DNA of 64,000 nucleotides from Silene latifolia (Eukaryota > Streptophyta > Magnoliopsida > Caryophyllales > Caryophyllaceae). The notes below the pieces were generated by a model, which did not search any database, had not been told where the DNA came from, and saw nothing but the letters and a program-made list of their open reading frames with translations. The translations under genes and the position numbers were made by a program. Shown here piece by piece: positions 1 to 10,611 of this stretch (position 1 is the stretch's first letter; each line of letters begins with the position of its first letter). The stretch lies in contig NC_133537.1 of the NCBI RefSeq assembly GCF_048544455.1, positions 307,433,738-307,497,737 of the forward strand, given 5' to 3'.

Positions 1-270
1 CGATCTTACAGGCGTCGCCGTGATCCAAGAGATGCGGCCTCTCCTCATCAGAATGAGCCCTTTCCTCATCATCACCATCATCATCAACATCATCACCATC
101 ATCCTCGAAATCCTCCAAATATTTTGGATCAATCTCAGGAGAAGGCGGCCTGGGACCCCCAACGGTCAACGGGGTGACAAACAGTGCCTCTTCTTCATCA
201 AGGCGCGACGGGGAGCCCTCCGGCGCAGAAGCACTAGGTACAGCATCAGCAGAAGACACGACAACAAATA
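1..270 (-). CDS. Antisense acidic ORF of the Tat-like element (partial)
   Basis: The minus strand is open from 270 to the window edge and encodes a Ser/Pro/Glu-rich stretch followed by an Asp/Glu-rich tract (DDGDDVDDDGDDEE). A possible splice acceptor (TTAAG) stands at about 271 and a possible donor (AAG|GTAAAC) near 308, so this may be the second exon of a short antisense gene whose TATA box is at 437-444. No known domain is visible in the part present. Antisense ORFs between pol and the 3' LTR are known in the Tat lineage; the function of this one is unknown. Confidence 0.4.
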
Positions 271-436
271 CTTAACAAATAAAAGTTGAAAAATTTGGTT
301 GTTTACCTTGGAAAAGTGTTACGCCGAGTAAACGCTTTGAAGACTAGAGAGAAGTTTCGTCAAAGAAGGCTAGAGAGAAGAAATTTTTTTTTGAGAAAGT
401 GAATTTTTGGCGGCCAAAATCAGGGGCTAACTGCTC

Positions 437-444
437 TATTTATA
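437..444 (-). promoter_or_regulatory. TATA box for the antisense transcript
   Basis: TATAAATA on the minus strand inside a GC-richer stretch, about 170 bp upstream of the inferred antisense exon 2. It faces away from the LTR. Function inferred. Confidence 0.4.
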
Positions 445-903
445 GAGCAAAGCCCATGAAACGGACCAATCAGGGCAAAGCCCATGAAGCGTCAACCAAT
501 CAACGCCGAGCCACGTGTCAAGCATGCAGCCATGGAATGTCAATCGACAAACAGTTACAAAACTTCTTCAACACGTTCCTTGACAGAATGCCAATCGACG
601 CATCTTCTTCAACACGATCCTTGGTATCTACTTGCCAAACGGCCCGCTGTTCAACCGAGCTTGGCAGCACCGGCTGGGGGCAATCAAAAGCACACGGCAC
701 TCACAACCTCGGTCTCAGCTAGCGCCATTTTCTTTTCCACATTTGATGCCCTTCACACATCCATGTGGAGGGGGGATACGGTACGGCCTGAGCAGAACCA
801 AGCCGAGGAAGAAGAAGCCGGGGAAGAAATTTTTACTTGCGCAGAATACGCTCAACACTCATCGAAGGTCCATGCCACGGCATAGACTACGCTGGGGGCA
901 AAT

Positions 904-1489
904 TGATGGGGCATATTCTACACCCGCTGACCGAGTCAACATATTGAGCAAGGTCAAAGATATCCACGGCAAGTCAACACCTTGGATTTAACCTACGCAA
1001 AGCGCGACCCGGTCGGCTGTCACTGGGTCTCGGCTAGGCAACCAGCCGGTAGGAGACACATCCGCGTACTCACATCCAAGACCCTCGGCATGGAGTCAAC
1101 AGGGCCCGCCGGCCTGCCATGGGTCCCTCGGCCGAGGGTAGAACGGTCTTTCCACCGCTTCTCGCCACTTGGCTACTACGTGACAAAAGGTGAAAGTCTA
1201 TAAATACTCCTCAACCCTCATTGAGGAAAGGATCCGAAAATAATCCATTAAACACACTAATCTGGTATAAACTCCCTTATCTCTCTACAATATACTTTGT
1301 GCCAAGTAACACACAAATTAATCCCTTTTAAGTTTACTGACTTGAGCGTCGGAGTGAGTTCGCTCGATACCAAGCCGAGCCCTCAGTTTGTTCATTGTTT
1401 CAGGAGAGGCCGAAAGGAAGAGTCAAGCAAAGTCATCATTCTACAAGCTTACGTGGTAACAAATCCGCTCTGGAATTACACCCGGAACA
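904..1489 (+). repeat. 3' LTR of the Tat-like element
   Basis: A 586-bp block starts TGATGGGGCATATT and ends CCCGGAACA, preceded by a polypurine tract. A TATAAATA box lies at 1199-1206, followed by an R/U5-like stretch. Sequence turns abruptly AT-rich after 1489, as expected at an element-host junction. The partner LTR is outside the window, so the borders are inferred. Confidence 0.55.
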
Positions 1490-1759
1490 GCTTTAAACTT
1501 AATTAACTCAAAAAAAAAAACTACGATAAAAAAATACGGATTGACTATAAGTTAATAATTTCAAGATATTTCATATGGAGTAGTATTATATGTATTCGAA
1601 ATAAAAAAAAAAAACTGAATACATAAGAAATTAAGAACGAAGAAGAATCTATACTCTCTAATTAAAAGGCTAGGAAAAGTCATTTAACTTTATTCCAAGT
1701 CATTTTTAATAATTGCTAAAATATTTAATTTTATTCCATGTCATTATCAATAATTGATA
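1490..1759. other. AT-rich spacer, no feature seen
   Basis: Homopolymer-rich AT sequence between the LTR and the first MITE. No ORF, RNA or repeat structure was recognised. Confidence 0.6.
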
Positions 1760-2017
1760 CTCCCTCCATACCTCATCAATGGTAACATTGACTTTTTCAC
1801 ACTTGTCGAGACACATTTTGCAATGTGAATATCTTTAGTTACACATTATTAAAAATTATAAAAATTTGATATTCTTATAGCATTCGTGATGATAAATTAA
1901 ACAAGATCTCACATGACTCTATTTTGTCTTATAGATTAAGAATAATATCGAAGATTCCCTACGACCATGAATAGTGCCAAGATTCCCAATGTTACCATTG
2001 GTGTGGTATGGAGGGAG
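1760..2017 (+). mobile_element. Stowaway-type MITE (Tc1/mariner), copy 1
   Basis: 258 bp bounded by inverted repeats CTCCCTCCATACC and GGTATGGAGGGAG and flanked by TA on both sides (1758-1759, 2018-2019), the target duplication of Tc1/mariner elements. The termini match the plant Stowaway consensus. The body is AT-rich and non-coding. A clearly homologous copy lies inverted at 35908-36164, so this is a real family in this genome. Confidence 0.88.
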
Positions 2018-2070
2018 TATTATACTTGATTAATTTGGCATATTTACTTGGCAAGATTGTTAGTATATCT

Positions 2071-2625
2071 TAATTAATATGGCACAATAAATACTTTAAT
2101 AATTTTTTAACACCTAAGAATATAAGGAGATAAATATAAAATGTCTTGACAGAGAACATAAAGAGACAAGGTCATGAACTCATGGTAAACAGAGAAACAT
2201 AGATTAATCTTATATATAGTATAAGATTAAATTTTCTATGTACAATTGTACATCATTGTAAATGCCATATTTTTTTCATTTTTTTTCAATCTAATGTTTT
2301 TTAATCTCTAGAATAGTTTTGTATTATAATTATCTTTTGTCTCTTTATCTATACTTAATTAATTTAGTGTACCATAATTAAGATGGCACAATAAATATTT
2401 TAATGGCTTTTAACACCTAGGAATATAATGAGACAAATAAAAAAAGGCATAACAAAGAAAATAAAGAGGCATGAACTCATGGTAAATAGAGAGACATATA
2501 AGACTAAATTTTCTATGTACACACTTATAAATACAAGATTTTTTTGAGTTTTCTTTTTACATTCCTAATGTTTTCTAATCCCCCGAAATAGTTTTGTATT
2601 ATAGTTATCTTTTGTCTCTAATTTT
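2071..2625. repeat. Diverged tandem duplication, about 270-bp unit
   Basis: Two adjacent units (about 2071-2343 and 2377-2625) share the same succession of blocks: ATGGCACAATAAATA, AACACCTA.GAATATAA, ATGAACTCATGGTAAA, AAATTTTCTATGTAC and AGTTTTGTATTATA. Identity is visibly below 90 percent with small indels, so the duplication is not recent. No coding potential seen. Confidence 0.75.
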
Positions 2626-3000
2626 ATTATTTACTGTAATTACTCTTATCAAACTATTTTTACCTACTTATTTTGTGAATAATTTTCAGATATGCTTATT
2701 TGGACCAAGGATGATCATAATGAAGATAAATTTTCCAACCGATTTTTCGTAATCCGTGGCGCCATGAATATAGACTCTCTACATTACTTACAAGGGAGAT
2801 TTCCATCAGTGGTACGATAAAGTGATAAACACATGTAAGAGTAATTGTTTAATTAAATATATATCTATTCATTTCTATCTTGGCGTAGTATGATTATGCC
2901 TAAATAGTTGGATTCTTTGTATTATATATGCAACATGACCATTATATAGTTATTAAAACATGAATCATTATGTTAAGTATGTCCAACTCTAAAATACACA
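2626..3000. other. AT-rich spacer, nothing recognised
   Basis: No ORF of note, no repeat borders and no RNA structure recognised. Confidence 0.5.
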
Positions 3001-3008
3001 AATATAAG

Positions 3009-3585
3009 TAGGGATGTCATCAGCGGGGCGGGTACAAGTGGGTACCGCCCTGCATCCGCCCCAGTTGGGGCGGGGATGGGTAGAGCTTTGGCAGGTGGTG
3101 GGGCGGGTGCGGGTACGAAAATTGTACCCGCCATGGGTCATGGGGCGGGGATGGATTTTATATCTTACCCACCTAATACCCGCCTACCCGCCAATCATTA
3201 AAAAAACTAGTAGGATTATGATAATTTTATAAATCTTATTTAGTTATAATTAAGATATAATGTTAATAATAACTATTTTATAAAGGTTTTTACTAACTTA
3301 TTTGGTGAAAAAATAAAATTATAAAGATAAATTAAAAAAAAAATAGAAATTAATAATGATTAAACCAACTTTTACGAAAAAATTTATAGAATAAAATTAT
3401 GGTATAACGGGTTAATGGGTAAGCGGGGCGGGTACGGTCTTATATTTCCACCCGTTGGGGCGGGGATGGTTTTGGAAACTTGTACCCGCCACGGGTGGTG
3501 GGGCGGGGATGGGTACGAGTTTTTCTTGGGGTACGGGTACGGGGGAGCCTATATCCACCACCGCCCCGCCCCAATGACATCCCTA
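3009..3585. mobile_element. hAT-superfamily MITE with GC-rich subterminal repeats
   Basis: 577 bp with inverted ends TAGGGATGTCAT and ATGACATCCCTA, flanked by a perfect 8-bp target duplication AATATAAG (3001-3008 and 3586-3593); 8-bp duplications and TAGGG-type ends are diagnostic of hAT. Each end carries several copies of a GGGGCGGG(T/A) motif and its complement, while the centre is strongly AT-rich. No transposase ORF, so non-autonomous. Small ORFs across the GC-rich ends are by-products of composition. Confidence 0.88.
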
Positions 3586-3593
3586 AATATAAG

Positions 3594-4840
3594 TACTCAT
3601 AGTATATTCTTTTACGTAGTTGCTCTTTCATGTACATGTTTTACTTTTTTCATGTACATTTTTCATTATCTTTCCATCACCTACCCTTTTTCTAAAAGAA
3701 CAAAATATTCTCTCTTTTCCTATTACCCTAAAAAATTAATCAAATTCTTGGCACATTTAAGAATTGTGCATCCAAATCACATATATATCAACTGATAATT
3801 CTGTGATAATTCTATTTTCAATCTTGAAGCATTAATTTATCATATCAATTTAAAAATTAGATTTAAAAATTATTTTAGGGATCCTTCACACAAATTATTT
3901 AGCAATAGTAGCCACGCCTAAAACTAGCATTTCGATACAGAGTCGGGATCTAAACTAGTTAGACATTAAATCTAAATAAAATGAAAAGTTAATCTAACTC
4001 TAACTCAACAACATATTTGAAGTTTAATTAACACCAAAATTTATAATAAAGTCGTTTTTTATTTCACTTAATTTATAAAAGTAATTAACAAATTTGTCTG
4101 ATCTATTTTGAGCTAATTATTAGCAAATTTGTCAAATCAACTTTGAGAGTGAGAGAGTTGCACTTTGATTTGTTCGTCTAAAATCATCAAGGGGACGTGG
4201 TAAAAGGATCACTAGGGTCAAGTTCGAGGTGAGTCATCAGTTTGACTCATGTCAGATTATCATTAAATTGAGACTGATAATATCCGTCTAGAATAAGACG
4301 GATTGATCATTAAATTATTTCAAATCGAGCTATTTTTGGGTAATGGTGGATTTAATGGGGGAGGGTCGGGTAAATACTTTTTCTTAGCTAAAAAAACAGA
4401 TTACTCAATTTATTTTCGTCTAGATTGATATTTGCGAAAAGGATGATTCGATCCATTTTTTAGTATGGATAACAATTATCCTATGTTATATTATTCAATT
4501 TACAACGGTGAATTATTATGAAGTGGAATTCATCCGACTCGGTCGTGTCATATTTTATCTTCATTTACAATAACTCTAAAATTATTAGTTTAATAATACA
4601 TTACATTATTAAGAACCTGCCCTTGGAGGGGAACCTGCCCTTGGAGGGAAATAACAGCTCGCAGAACAAAAAATAAGATTTTGTTTCTTTCTCTTGTTTC
4701 ACACAAATAAAAATTCTAGTAAGTCCTCCCTTTTCGTAGAAAAGGAGGATTCGGATCCGGACAAAATTGATGAGGGACGGAAAAGATCCGAGTGAATGGA
4801 AAGAACAAAACAAAGGATGAATTCCACCCCCGGGATTGAT
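3594..4840. other. AT-rich spacer with a short direct repeat
   Basis: Mostly featureless. Around 4616-4650 the block GAACCTGCCCTTGGAGGG occurs twice in tandem. 4650-4830 is less AT-rich with one 70-codon ORF on the minus strand (4601-4813) that I could not match to any family. A short inverted GTCT..AGAC motif near 4285-4305 resembles the ends of the MITE at 48212. Confidence 0.45.
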
Positions 4841-5416
4841 AAACCTTTTGGATCTTATTAAGCAAAGAGATACTGTAAAGGATATTCTCGTCTCTTCCTC
4901 TATATCTCGTACATAATCTTTGTATCGTCTCTTTAGGAAATTGTAATTATTTAGTTCCCTTTCCTTATTTCTTAGATTCGTTTCTTGTTCATAGATCTTG
5001 TATTCCTTAAGTCTTAGCCTCTGTTTCCCGTGGCTCTGACCTTACACCAATCACAAGCTTGATCCCCGCTCTGCTCCATGTGTATTCCTAGGATATTCCA
5101 ACACCCAATCTGCTTTCTACTGCCTTAAGCCCAAAACATCTCGTGTCTATACTTCCCGACATGTTTGTTTTGTGGAAACTGAATTCCCATATCACCAACT
5201 ACTCGGCACCACACCCTCTGCCACTCTTTCCCCTGCCCAGTGGACCACCTTCCACCTTCCTGTCATCTCTGCCGACACAACAACCACCTCCACCACTCCC
5301 ATTCCAGCTATTGACACCACCCCTACCACTGACACCACATCTCGTACACCTGCCACTCCCACTTCTACCCCTGTTTCTTCCCCTGCCTCTTCTCCTCGTA
5401 CCTCTGCCACTGATAA
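4841..5416 (+). mobile_element. Copia element C, left fragment (LTR piece and integrase C-terminus)
   Basis: 4941-5012 matches the block at 22868-22950 on the far side of the nest (AGTTCCCTTTCCTTATTTC and onward) and is read as 5' LTR sequence. From about 5017 the + strand shows the end of a Ty1/copia integrase (KLDPRSAPCVFLGYS, then KTSRVYTSRHV) and a Pro/Thr/Ser-rich linker. This continues in register at 21358, after the 15.9-kb insertion. The gag-protease-integrase core is absent, so the copy had decayed or was internally deleted. It has several breaks and is a fossil. Confidence 0.8.
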
Positions 5417-6775
5417 TGTAATATTACGGTTTTCTATGTCTATGACTCTATCGAGCGGGGCTTACTCTGTCGAGTAAGTATGTTTTTATATGAAACAATA
5501 GTCTGCCTGATGGGTACTCGATCGAGTACGTGTGATACTCGATCAAGTAAGGGTCATTCGATCGAGTAAGTCGGTATTACGGGTTATTTTGCCGGGTTTT
5601 GATAGTAATGCGAGAAGGATATGAAAGCATCTTTCGTTAGTTTCTTTTCATTTTACCCTATTATAAGTTTCATAAGAAATAAAAACATGTTATGTTACTC
5701 TCCTCTTTCGCATTGCTATCAAATCCTAAGGGCTAGAGTCGTCGGATCGTTGAGTTCTTTACGCCGTTGAGACCGTCGCATTGTGGGTAAGCTTCTAGTA
5801 TGATTTATATATCGTTTCATTGATTTTAGTTAAAACCCTAATTGGGTAATTTGGGGGTTTTGGGGAGTATTGTTGATGTTAGATTGTGATTGTATGATTG
5901 TGTGTTTATAGGAAGTGATTTCATTGAAGAACGATTATGATTAGCTGATTGTGACGATCTTGTGATGGCTTATTCCAGGTAGGATTTCTTACTCAGTTAT
6001 TGGTTACATATGCGTTGGTTGACTGATTGTTGGTGGTTGTTGATTAATAACATTGTCTATATCGTATTGGAATTGGTGATTGTGATTCTGTAGTTGGTTG
6101 TGATTGTTTGTCTGTGGTTCTCGAGGTGCGTCCTCGGCTGAGTGGAGTCACTTGCGGGAGTGGCTTCACGCCCTTGATTCTCCCTCTGTGGAACCCGCCA
6201 CAGAGGGGATGTGCACATTTAGGAACATGGGTTATCGCTCGGATGAGATGAGCGGGGCTTAGGTGGGAACGGCTGCGGTCCCCATCGGTGTGGAATACAT
6301 TGCGATGGGTATTCTGGCAGGACTACACACTTTAGTGTGTAGTCAGGTGTGTGGAGTTATGCTGGAGATTGAGTGATTGTGTATTGTTTCAGTTGAATCG
6401 TTTTTGTGTAATCAGTAACTCACCCCGTTTAAATGTTTTGAAAACTGTGGTGATCCATTCAAAGGTGGTGAGCAGTTGTTTAGCAGGTATATCTTGGATA
6501 CACGCGGGATCTAGCTGGGGATGGAGTCATCACATATCAGAGTCTTTAGTCTTCCGCTGTGTTTGATAAGGCAGTTTCACTTAGTTAGTTTACAGTTTTG
6601 AGAACAGTTGTATTTTACTTTACAGTTAGTTTTGTTATGTAATCACTTTAACTTATCTATTAAAGTACGTTATTTTATGGTCTATTTGATATTCATTGCC
6701 TCGGGTAACCGAGATGGTAGTATTCTCTCGCTTTAGGTGGTCCTGGTAAGGCACTTGAAGTATGGGGGTGTTACA
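5417..6775 (+). repeat. 5' LTR of element A
   Basis: 1359 bp, TGTAATATTACGG to GGGGGTGTTACA. It holds a 16-bp perfect palindrome GTACTCGATCGAGTAC at 5514-5529 with two imperfect copies directly after it (to about 5570). Confidence 0.9.
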
Positions 6776-6778
6776 AAG

Positions 6779-6790
6779 TGGTATCAGAGC
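6779..6790 (+). other. Primer-binding site of element A
   Basis: TGGTATCAGAGC, complementary to the 3' end of plant initiator tRNA-Met, three bases after the 5' LTR. Confidence 0.85.
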
Positions 6791-7616
6791 GACGATTTTG
6801 GAACCTTTAACCAATAAATATAGAGAGTCAAATTAAAATAATGAACCCGGGCAGGAGTTGTAGGAGCTAATGCAAAGACTTGGGAGACGTCCTAAAGTCG
6901 CGAACTCGCCCTACAACTTTAAACCGGTCACTAGGGGGTGTCATGGGATCGCTATGTATTTACTAATGTTCTATTGCATATGTTGGATGATATGTTGTAT
7001 AGCAATGTTGGATGAATGATTGTGGTGGATTGGTGAATATGGTGGAAAAAGGTGAAGAAGATGTATATAGTAATATGTTGTGGATGATCATGTTGTATGG
7101 TGGAACTGATTTATAATGTGGCAATCTTAGTGACATGAGATTAGGGGATGTGATATGATTATACATGATTTTGGTTGCGTAAAGTTATATAATAAAGCTA
7201 TATATTTGTTTGTTGTTGTTTCATATGCACATGTTGGATGAAGAATGTGGTTGAAATGGATGAATTGATTGGAAAAGATAGAGTGGCAATTGCATGAGAA
7301 TACGAATTTTGTGATTAAGAATATGTTTAGGTGATGAAGTGGAGTTGTAATATTGTTGTATTAGTAACATGGGAATAGGATTTCTAATGTATAAGTATGT
7401 TTTGTTTTACGAAAAGCTATAAAGTTAAAGGATGCGGGTAGTACATGATTGATAAGTTGAATGTTATATGAGCATAATAAATGTTATTGTTTGGCTTTTG
7501 GTAGATAGTAACACGTGGTTAGGGATAATGTTTTTACAAGTATGGAGTCTCTTTTGCTCACTTTGTTGATATTTAAGTTGTTGAAAGGGAAAATCTATTT
7601 AAGTTGTTGAAAGGGA
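6791..7616 (+). other. Element A internal region, left part
   Basis: Non-coding, G/T-rich leader-like sequence. A 28-bp block ending GTTGAAAGGGAAAATCT is duplicated in tandem just before the insertion point of element B (7569-7621). Confidence 0.55.
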
Positions 7617-7621
7617 AAATC

Positions 7622-8603
7622 TGTTGGAGCTGGTGTCCTCCACAAATTAGTGTGATAACATTTGTAAATCTCTTACAGGTTCACAAGGGTATACTTCGTA
7701 TATTTAATCAGTTGATTAACGTTTACCTAATAACGGTTGGCTTGCTAGAAAGTTTGACGTTATTATCATACAGATGGCGGTGATCAACTGGTCCCTAAAG
7801 GTCACACCTATAGGACGTATTTGAGAAATGTGGTTATAGAAATATAATTACATTGATGCCCAAAATGACTAAAAAGTTAGTCAATGTGTTGATGAGATAA
7901 TTATTTAATGAAAATTAAATAATATTAAGTTGAGACGAATTAACTGTCAATTCGTAAATTAAATATAATAAGTTATATTTAATTAAATATATATAAGGTT
8001 AGTTTGGACGAATTAATCTGTTAATTCGTAGTTAAATATAATCAGTTGTATTTAATATCAACAAGTTGAATGTGTCATAGTGGTAATAGTGAGGTACACA
8101 TACCAAGAGGTCATGGGTTCGATCCTCACTAGATGACAATTTAACACACTTTATATATTTTTGGAAAGACCAAAAATAAGGAAAAAAATACTCCTTATTT
8201 TCGGTTCAGGTGGCCGAAATTAGGGAGGTTTCCACTTTCCTAATTGATTTCGGATTTCGGTCTATATAAAAAGAAAGGTGGAGAATTATTTCTAACCTAA
8301 TTCTTTTTCTGACCTAGCCTCCTCTTTCTCATCACAAAAAAAACACAAAGACAATAAAATTTTACAGAAAATTTTAGATTGATTTCTAGCATAATCAAAG
8401 GGTATATCTTAGATCGTCTTGGGTGCAACTAATAGGCGAATATCAATTTTGATATTGTTCTTAGGCCAATTTTGCAAGGACCCGAGGTTAATTCTAAATC
8501 TTTTTACTTATGCTTATGTATTTTATTTTATGACCATATATCATCTTTATTATATCGTTATAATCCTTCATGTTAAAGGGAAGTATACAGATTATTTCCC
8601 ACA
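7622..8603 (+). repeat. 5' LTR of element B
   Basis: 982 bp, TGTTGGAGC to TTTCCCACA. Contains the tRNA-like segment at 8074-8137. Nearly identical to 15446-16427. Confidence 0.93.
8074..8137 (+). other. tRNA-like segment within the element B LTR
   Basis: 64 nt starting GTCATAG and ending ATGAC, so the ends can pair over five bases. It contains TAGTGGTAATAG (A-box-like) and GGTTCGATCCT, which fits the pol III B-box core GWTCRANNC. The T-arm pairs imperfectly and the anticodon arm is not convincing, so this is not a functional tRNA gene. Repeated unchanged in the 3' LTR at 15897-15960. Confidence 0.5.
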
Positions 8604-10611
8604 AGTGGTATCAGAGCTCAAGGCTACGATTTTAATTTTGATGATTTTCATAAAATTTGTATGTAAACGATCAGATTTTTGAGAAGAAAAAAAAAATTAG
8701 GGTTTCAGTTTTTTTTTAGGATCAAAATTTTTTGTGCCGTTTTTTTTCTGTTTGATGATAGTTCTTCCATTCTATTTTTCATATTATAGTTTATAATCAG
8801 TTAAAATTATCATATGAAGAATTGGTAGTTTTTGATTTAATGCAGATTAAGTTAAAATCAAATGGAATCGTCATGTTTATGATTAAAAGATTGTTTTTGC
8901 AATATAGTTTTTGGCATATAAATTAATCATGTTTATTATTTCATATGCTAATCATGTTCTAATAGCAAAGGTAAACAATTGATCATCAAATCTTGTTTTA
9001 GGGCATAATTGCCGCAAAAAGAAAAAAAAAGAAGGTTTTTTTTAGGGTTTACCGAAAAGAAAAGAAAAAAAAAATTTTATTAATTTTATTTTTGGTAAAC
9101 CGTGAAAAAGAAAAAAAAAAATTAGGAAAGTTTTTTTTGCCTTTTGCCGAAAAAATAGAGAAAGTTTTTTTGGAAAGTTTTTTTTTCCCTTGTTTTTCCT
9201 ATTTACCTAATTAGAATAGGAAAGGAGTTGTTTTTTTTATTTTTTTCAGCCGTGTCAAATAAAAAAAAAGGGATTTTTCGTTTTTTTTTTGCCGAGTAAA
9301 ATTTAGAGAAATGGATTTTATTTTTCTTTATTTTGGCCAATTAGTTATTGTGAATCGGTTCACAACTTAATGATACCGAGTTATTTTAAAGCAGTTTAAA
9401 ATTTTTGACGGATAGAATTCATATTACAAGTATAATATGGATTAAGTATGAAATTAATGTGATTAAATTGCGGAATTGTCACTTAATTTAATTTAAATAG
9501 GTGGTTTGGATAAATTCATCAACATAATTTATTTATCGTATTATGTATGTTTAATTTATTTTTAGTTGATGCTTTTAATTATGTTGAATGAATCGAATGA
9601 ATGAATGAATTTTATTTACGTATTTAATTTTGCAATCAGTTGTAATTTGTAATACTTAGTGTGGCCTTAGTCAATTATGTTTTCGTAATGAAGGAAACAT
9701 AATTTTTATGTAATTATGAGATCTCGAATCTCCTTTATTTTAGTTTTGGGTTTTTGAAATTAGAATGTAATTAATAGGTCAATTATGTAATTTTATTTAT
9801 TGTAATTTCAAAGAAGACTAAAGATGAAGATTCAAGCTCACTCCCGCTACATGGATCAAGATGGAACATCAAGACAAGCTTCTCGGGTCCAAGGATGGAT
9901 TCCAAACTTGTATTTATTGTTCATTTTGATAGGATAGGCCACACTAGGACTTTTTTTTTTTTTTTTACGTTTTTCATTTTATTGCTTTTCATTCACATGC
10001 TAGTAATTGCATCATATTCCGCCTAAAACCAAACCACCTACTACTAAAATGCATGAAAATTGACTCATATAGGTTGTATGTTAGTTTTCATGGACATGCG
10101 ATGTCACGATCTTTAAGCCATCACCTTAGTTTAAATCATTCTCGCATGCTAGATTATAGTTCACTTAAAATGAATTAAAAAGTTGATGGGATCTTCCTCT
10201 AAAACGGAAATTGAGATTAATCTTTATAAGGGCAAACATCTATGAATCCCTTCTTCGTCGGTAGGCCTAATATGACCCCTTCTACGTTGGGTAAGTAGTT
10301 GTGTTGACTAACATCATAGTCCGAAGAGTTTCTCGTGATTATGATGGACTATAGATAGAATTTACAGAAATCTATCGACCAAGAATTCTAACGGTAGAAT
10401 TAGCTAAAAGGTTAGCTTATCAATTTACAGAGAATTGAGTCTTGGGGTCATTTATATAATTCTTGAGGGAGGTCAATTGTATAAATGTCTTTGAGTCTTC
10501 GCGTTATGACATTAGTTCATTAGACTTAAAATAAAAACGATGCATGCTTATTATTTTATTCTTCTTTCGCAGTGTAGAACACGCTAATTATCAATAATAC
10601 TGTTACAACAA
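8604..10611 (+). other. Element B untranslated leader
   Basis: About 2 kb between the LTR and the first gag-like ATG, opening with the primer-binding site (8606-8617). AT-rich with long T and A runs and short poly-pyrimidine tracts. Long leaders of this kind occur in several plant copia lineages. Confidence 0.7.

Larger units (their letters stand above)
1..1489 (+). mobile_element. 3' end of a Ty3/gypsy Tat (Retand/Ogre-like) LTR retrotransposon
   Basis: The window opens inside this element. A non-pol 3' region (1-903) leads to a purine tract (GCTGGGGGCAAA) directly before a TG...CA block read as the 3' LTR (904-1489). The region upstream of the LTR carries an ORF and TATA box on the opposite strand, an arrangement known from Tat-lineage elements such as Retand and Ogre. 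Assignment to Tat is inference from that architecture and from the clear Tat element at the other end of the window; gag and pol lie outside. The 5' end is not visible, so neither age nor intactness can be judged. Confidence 0.6.

Noticed and set aside
3014-3795. ORFs at the hAT MITE ends
   Set aside because: Gly/Val/Trp-rich products follow from the GGGGCGGG repeats; they cross the element border and have no family.
4601-4813. 70-codon minus-strand ORF and less AT-rich sequence, considered as inserted plastid DNA
   Set aside because: The look is reminiscent of plastid spacer sequence but I could not place it in any plastid gene; without a search the claim is unsupported.
5192-5410. 72-codon minus-strand ORF over the Copia C linker
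   Set aside because: It is the complement of a Pro/Thr/Ser-rich copia linker, a compositional shadow.
8074-8137. tRNA gene
   Set aside because: Ends and boxes are tRNA-like but the anticodon arm and T-stem do not fold properly, and it lies inside LTRs; kept only as a tRNA-like segment.
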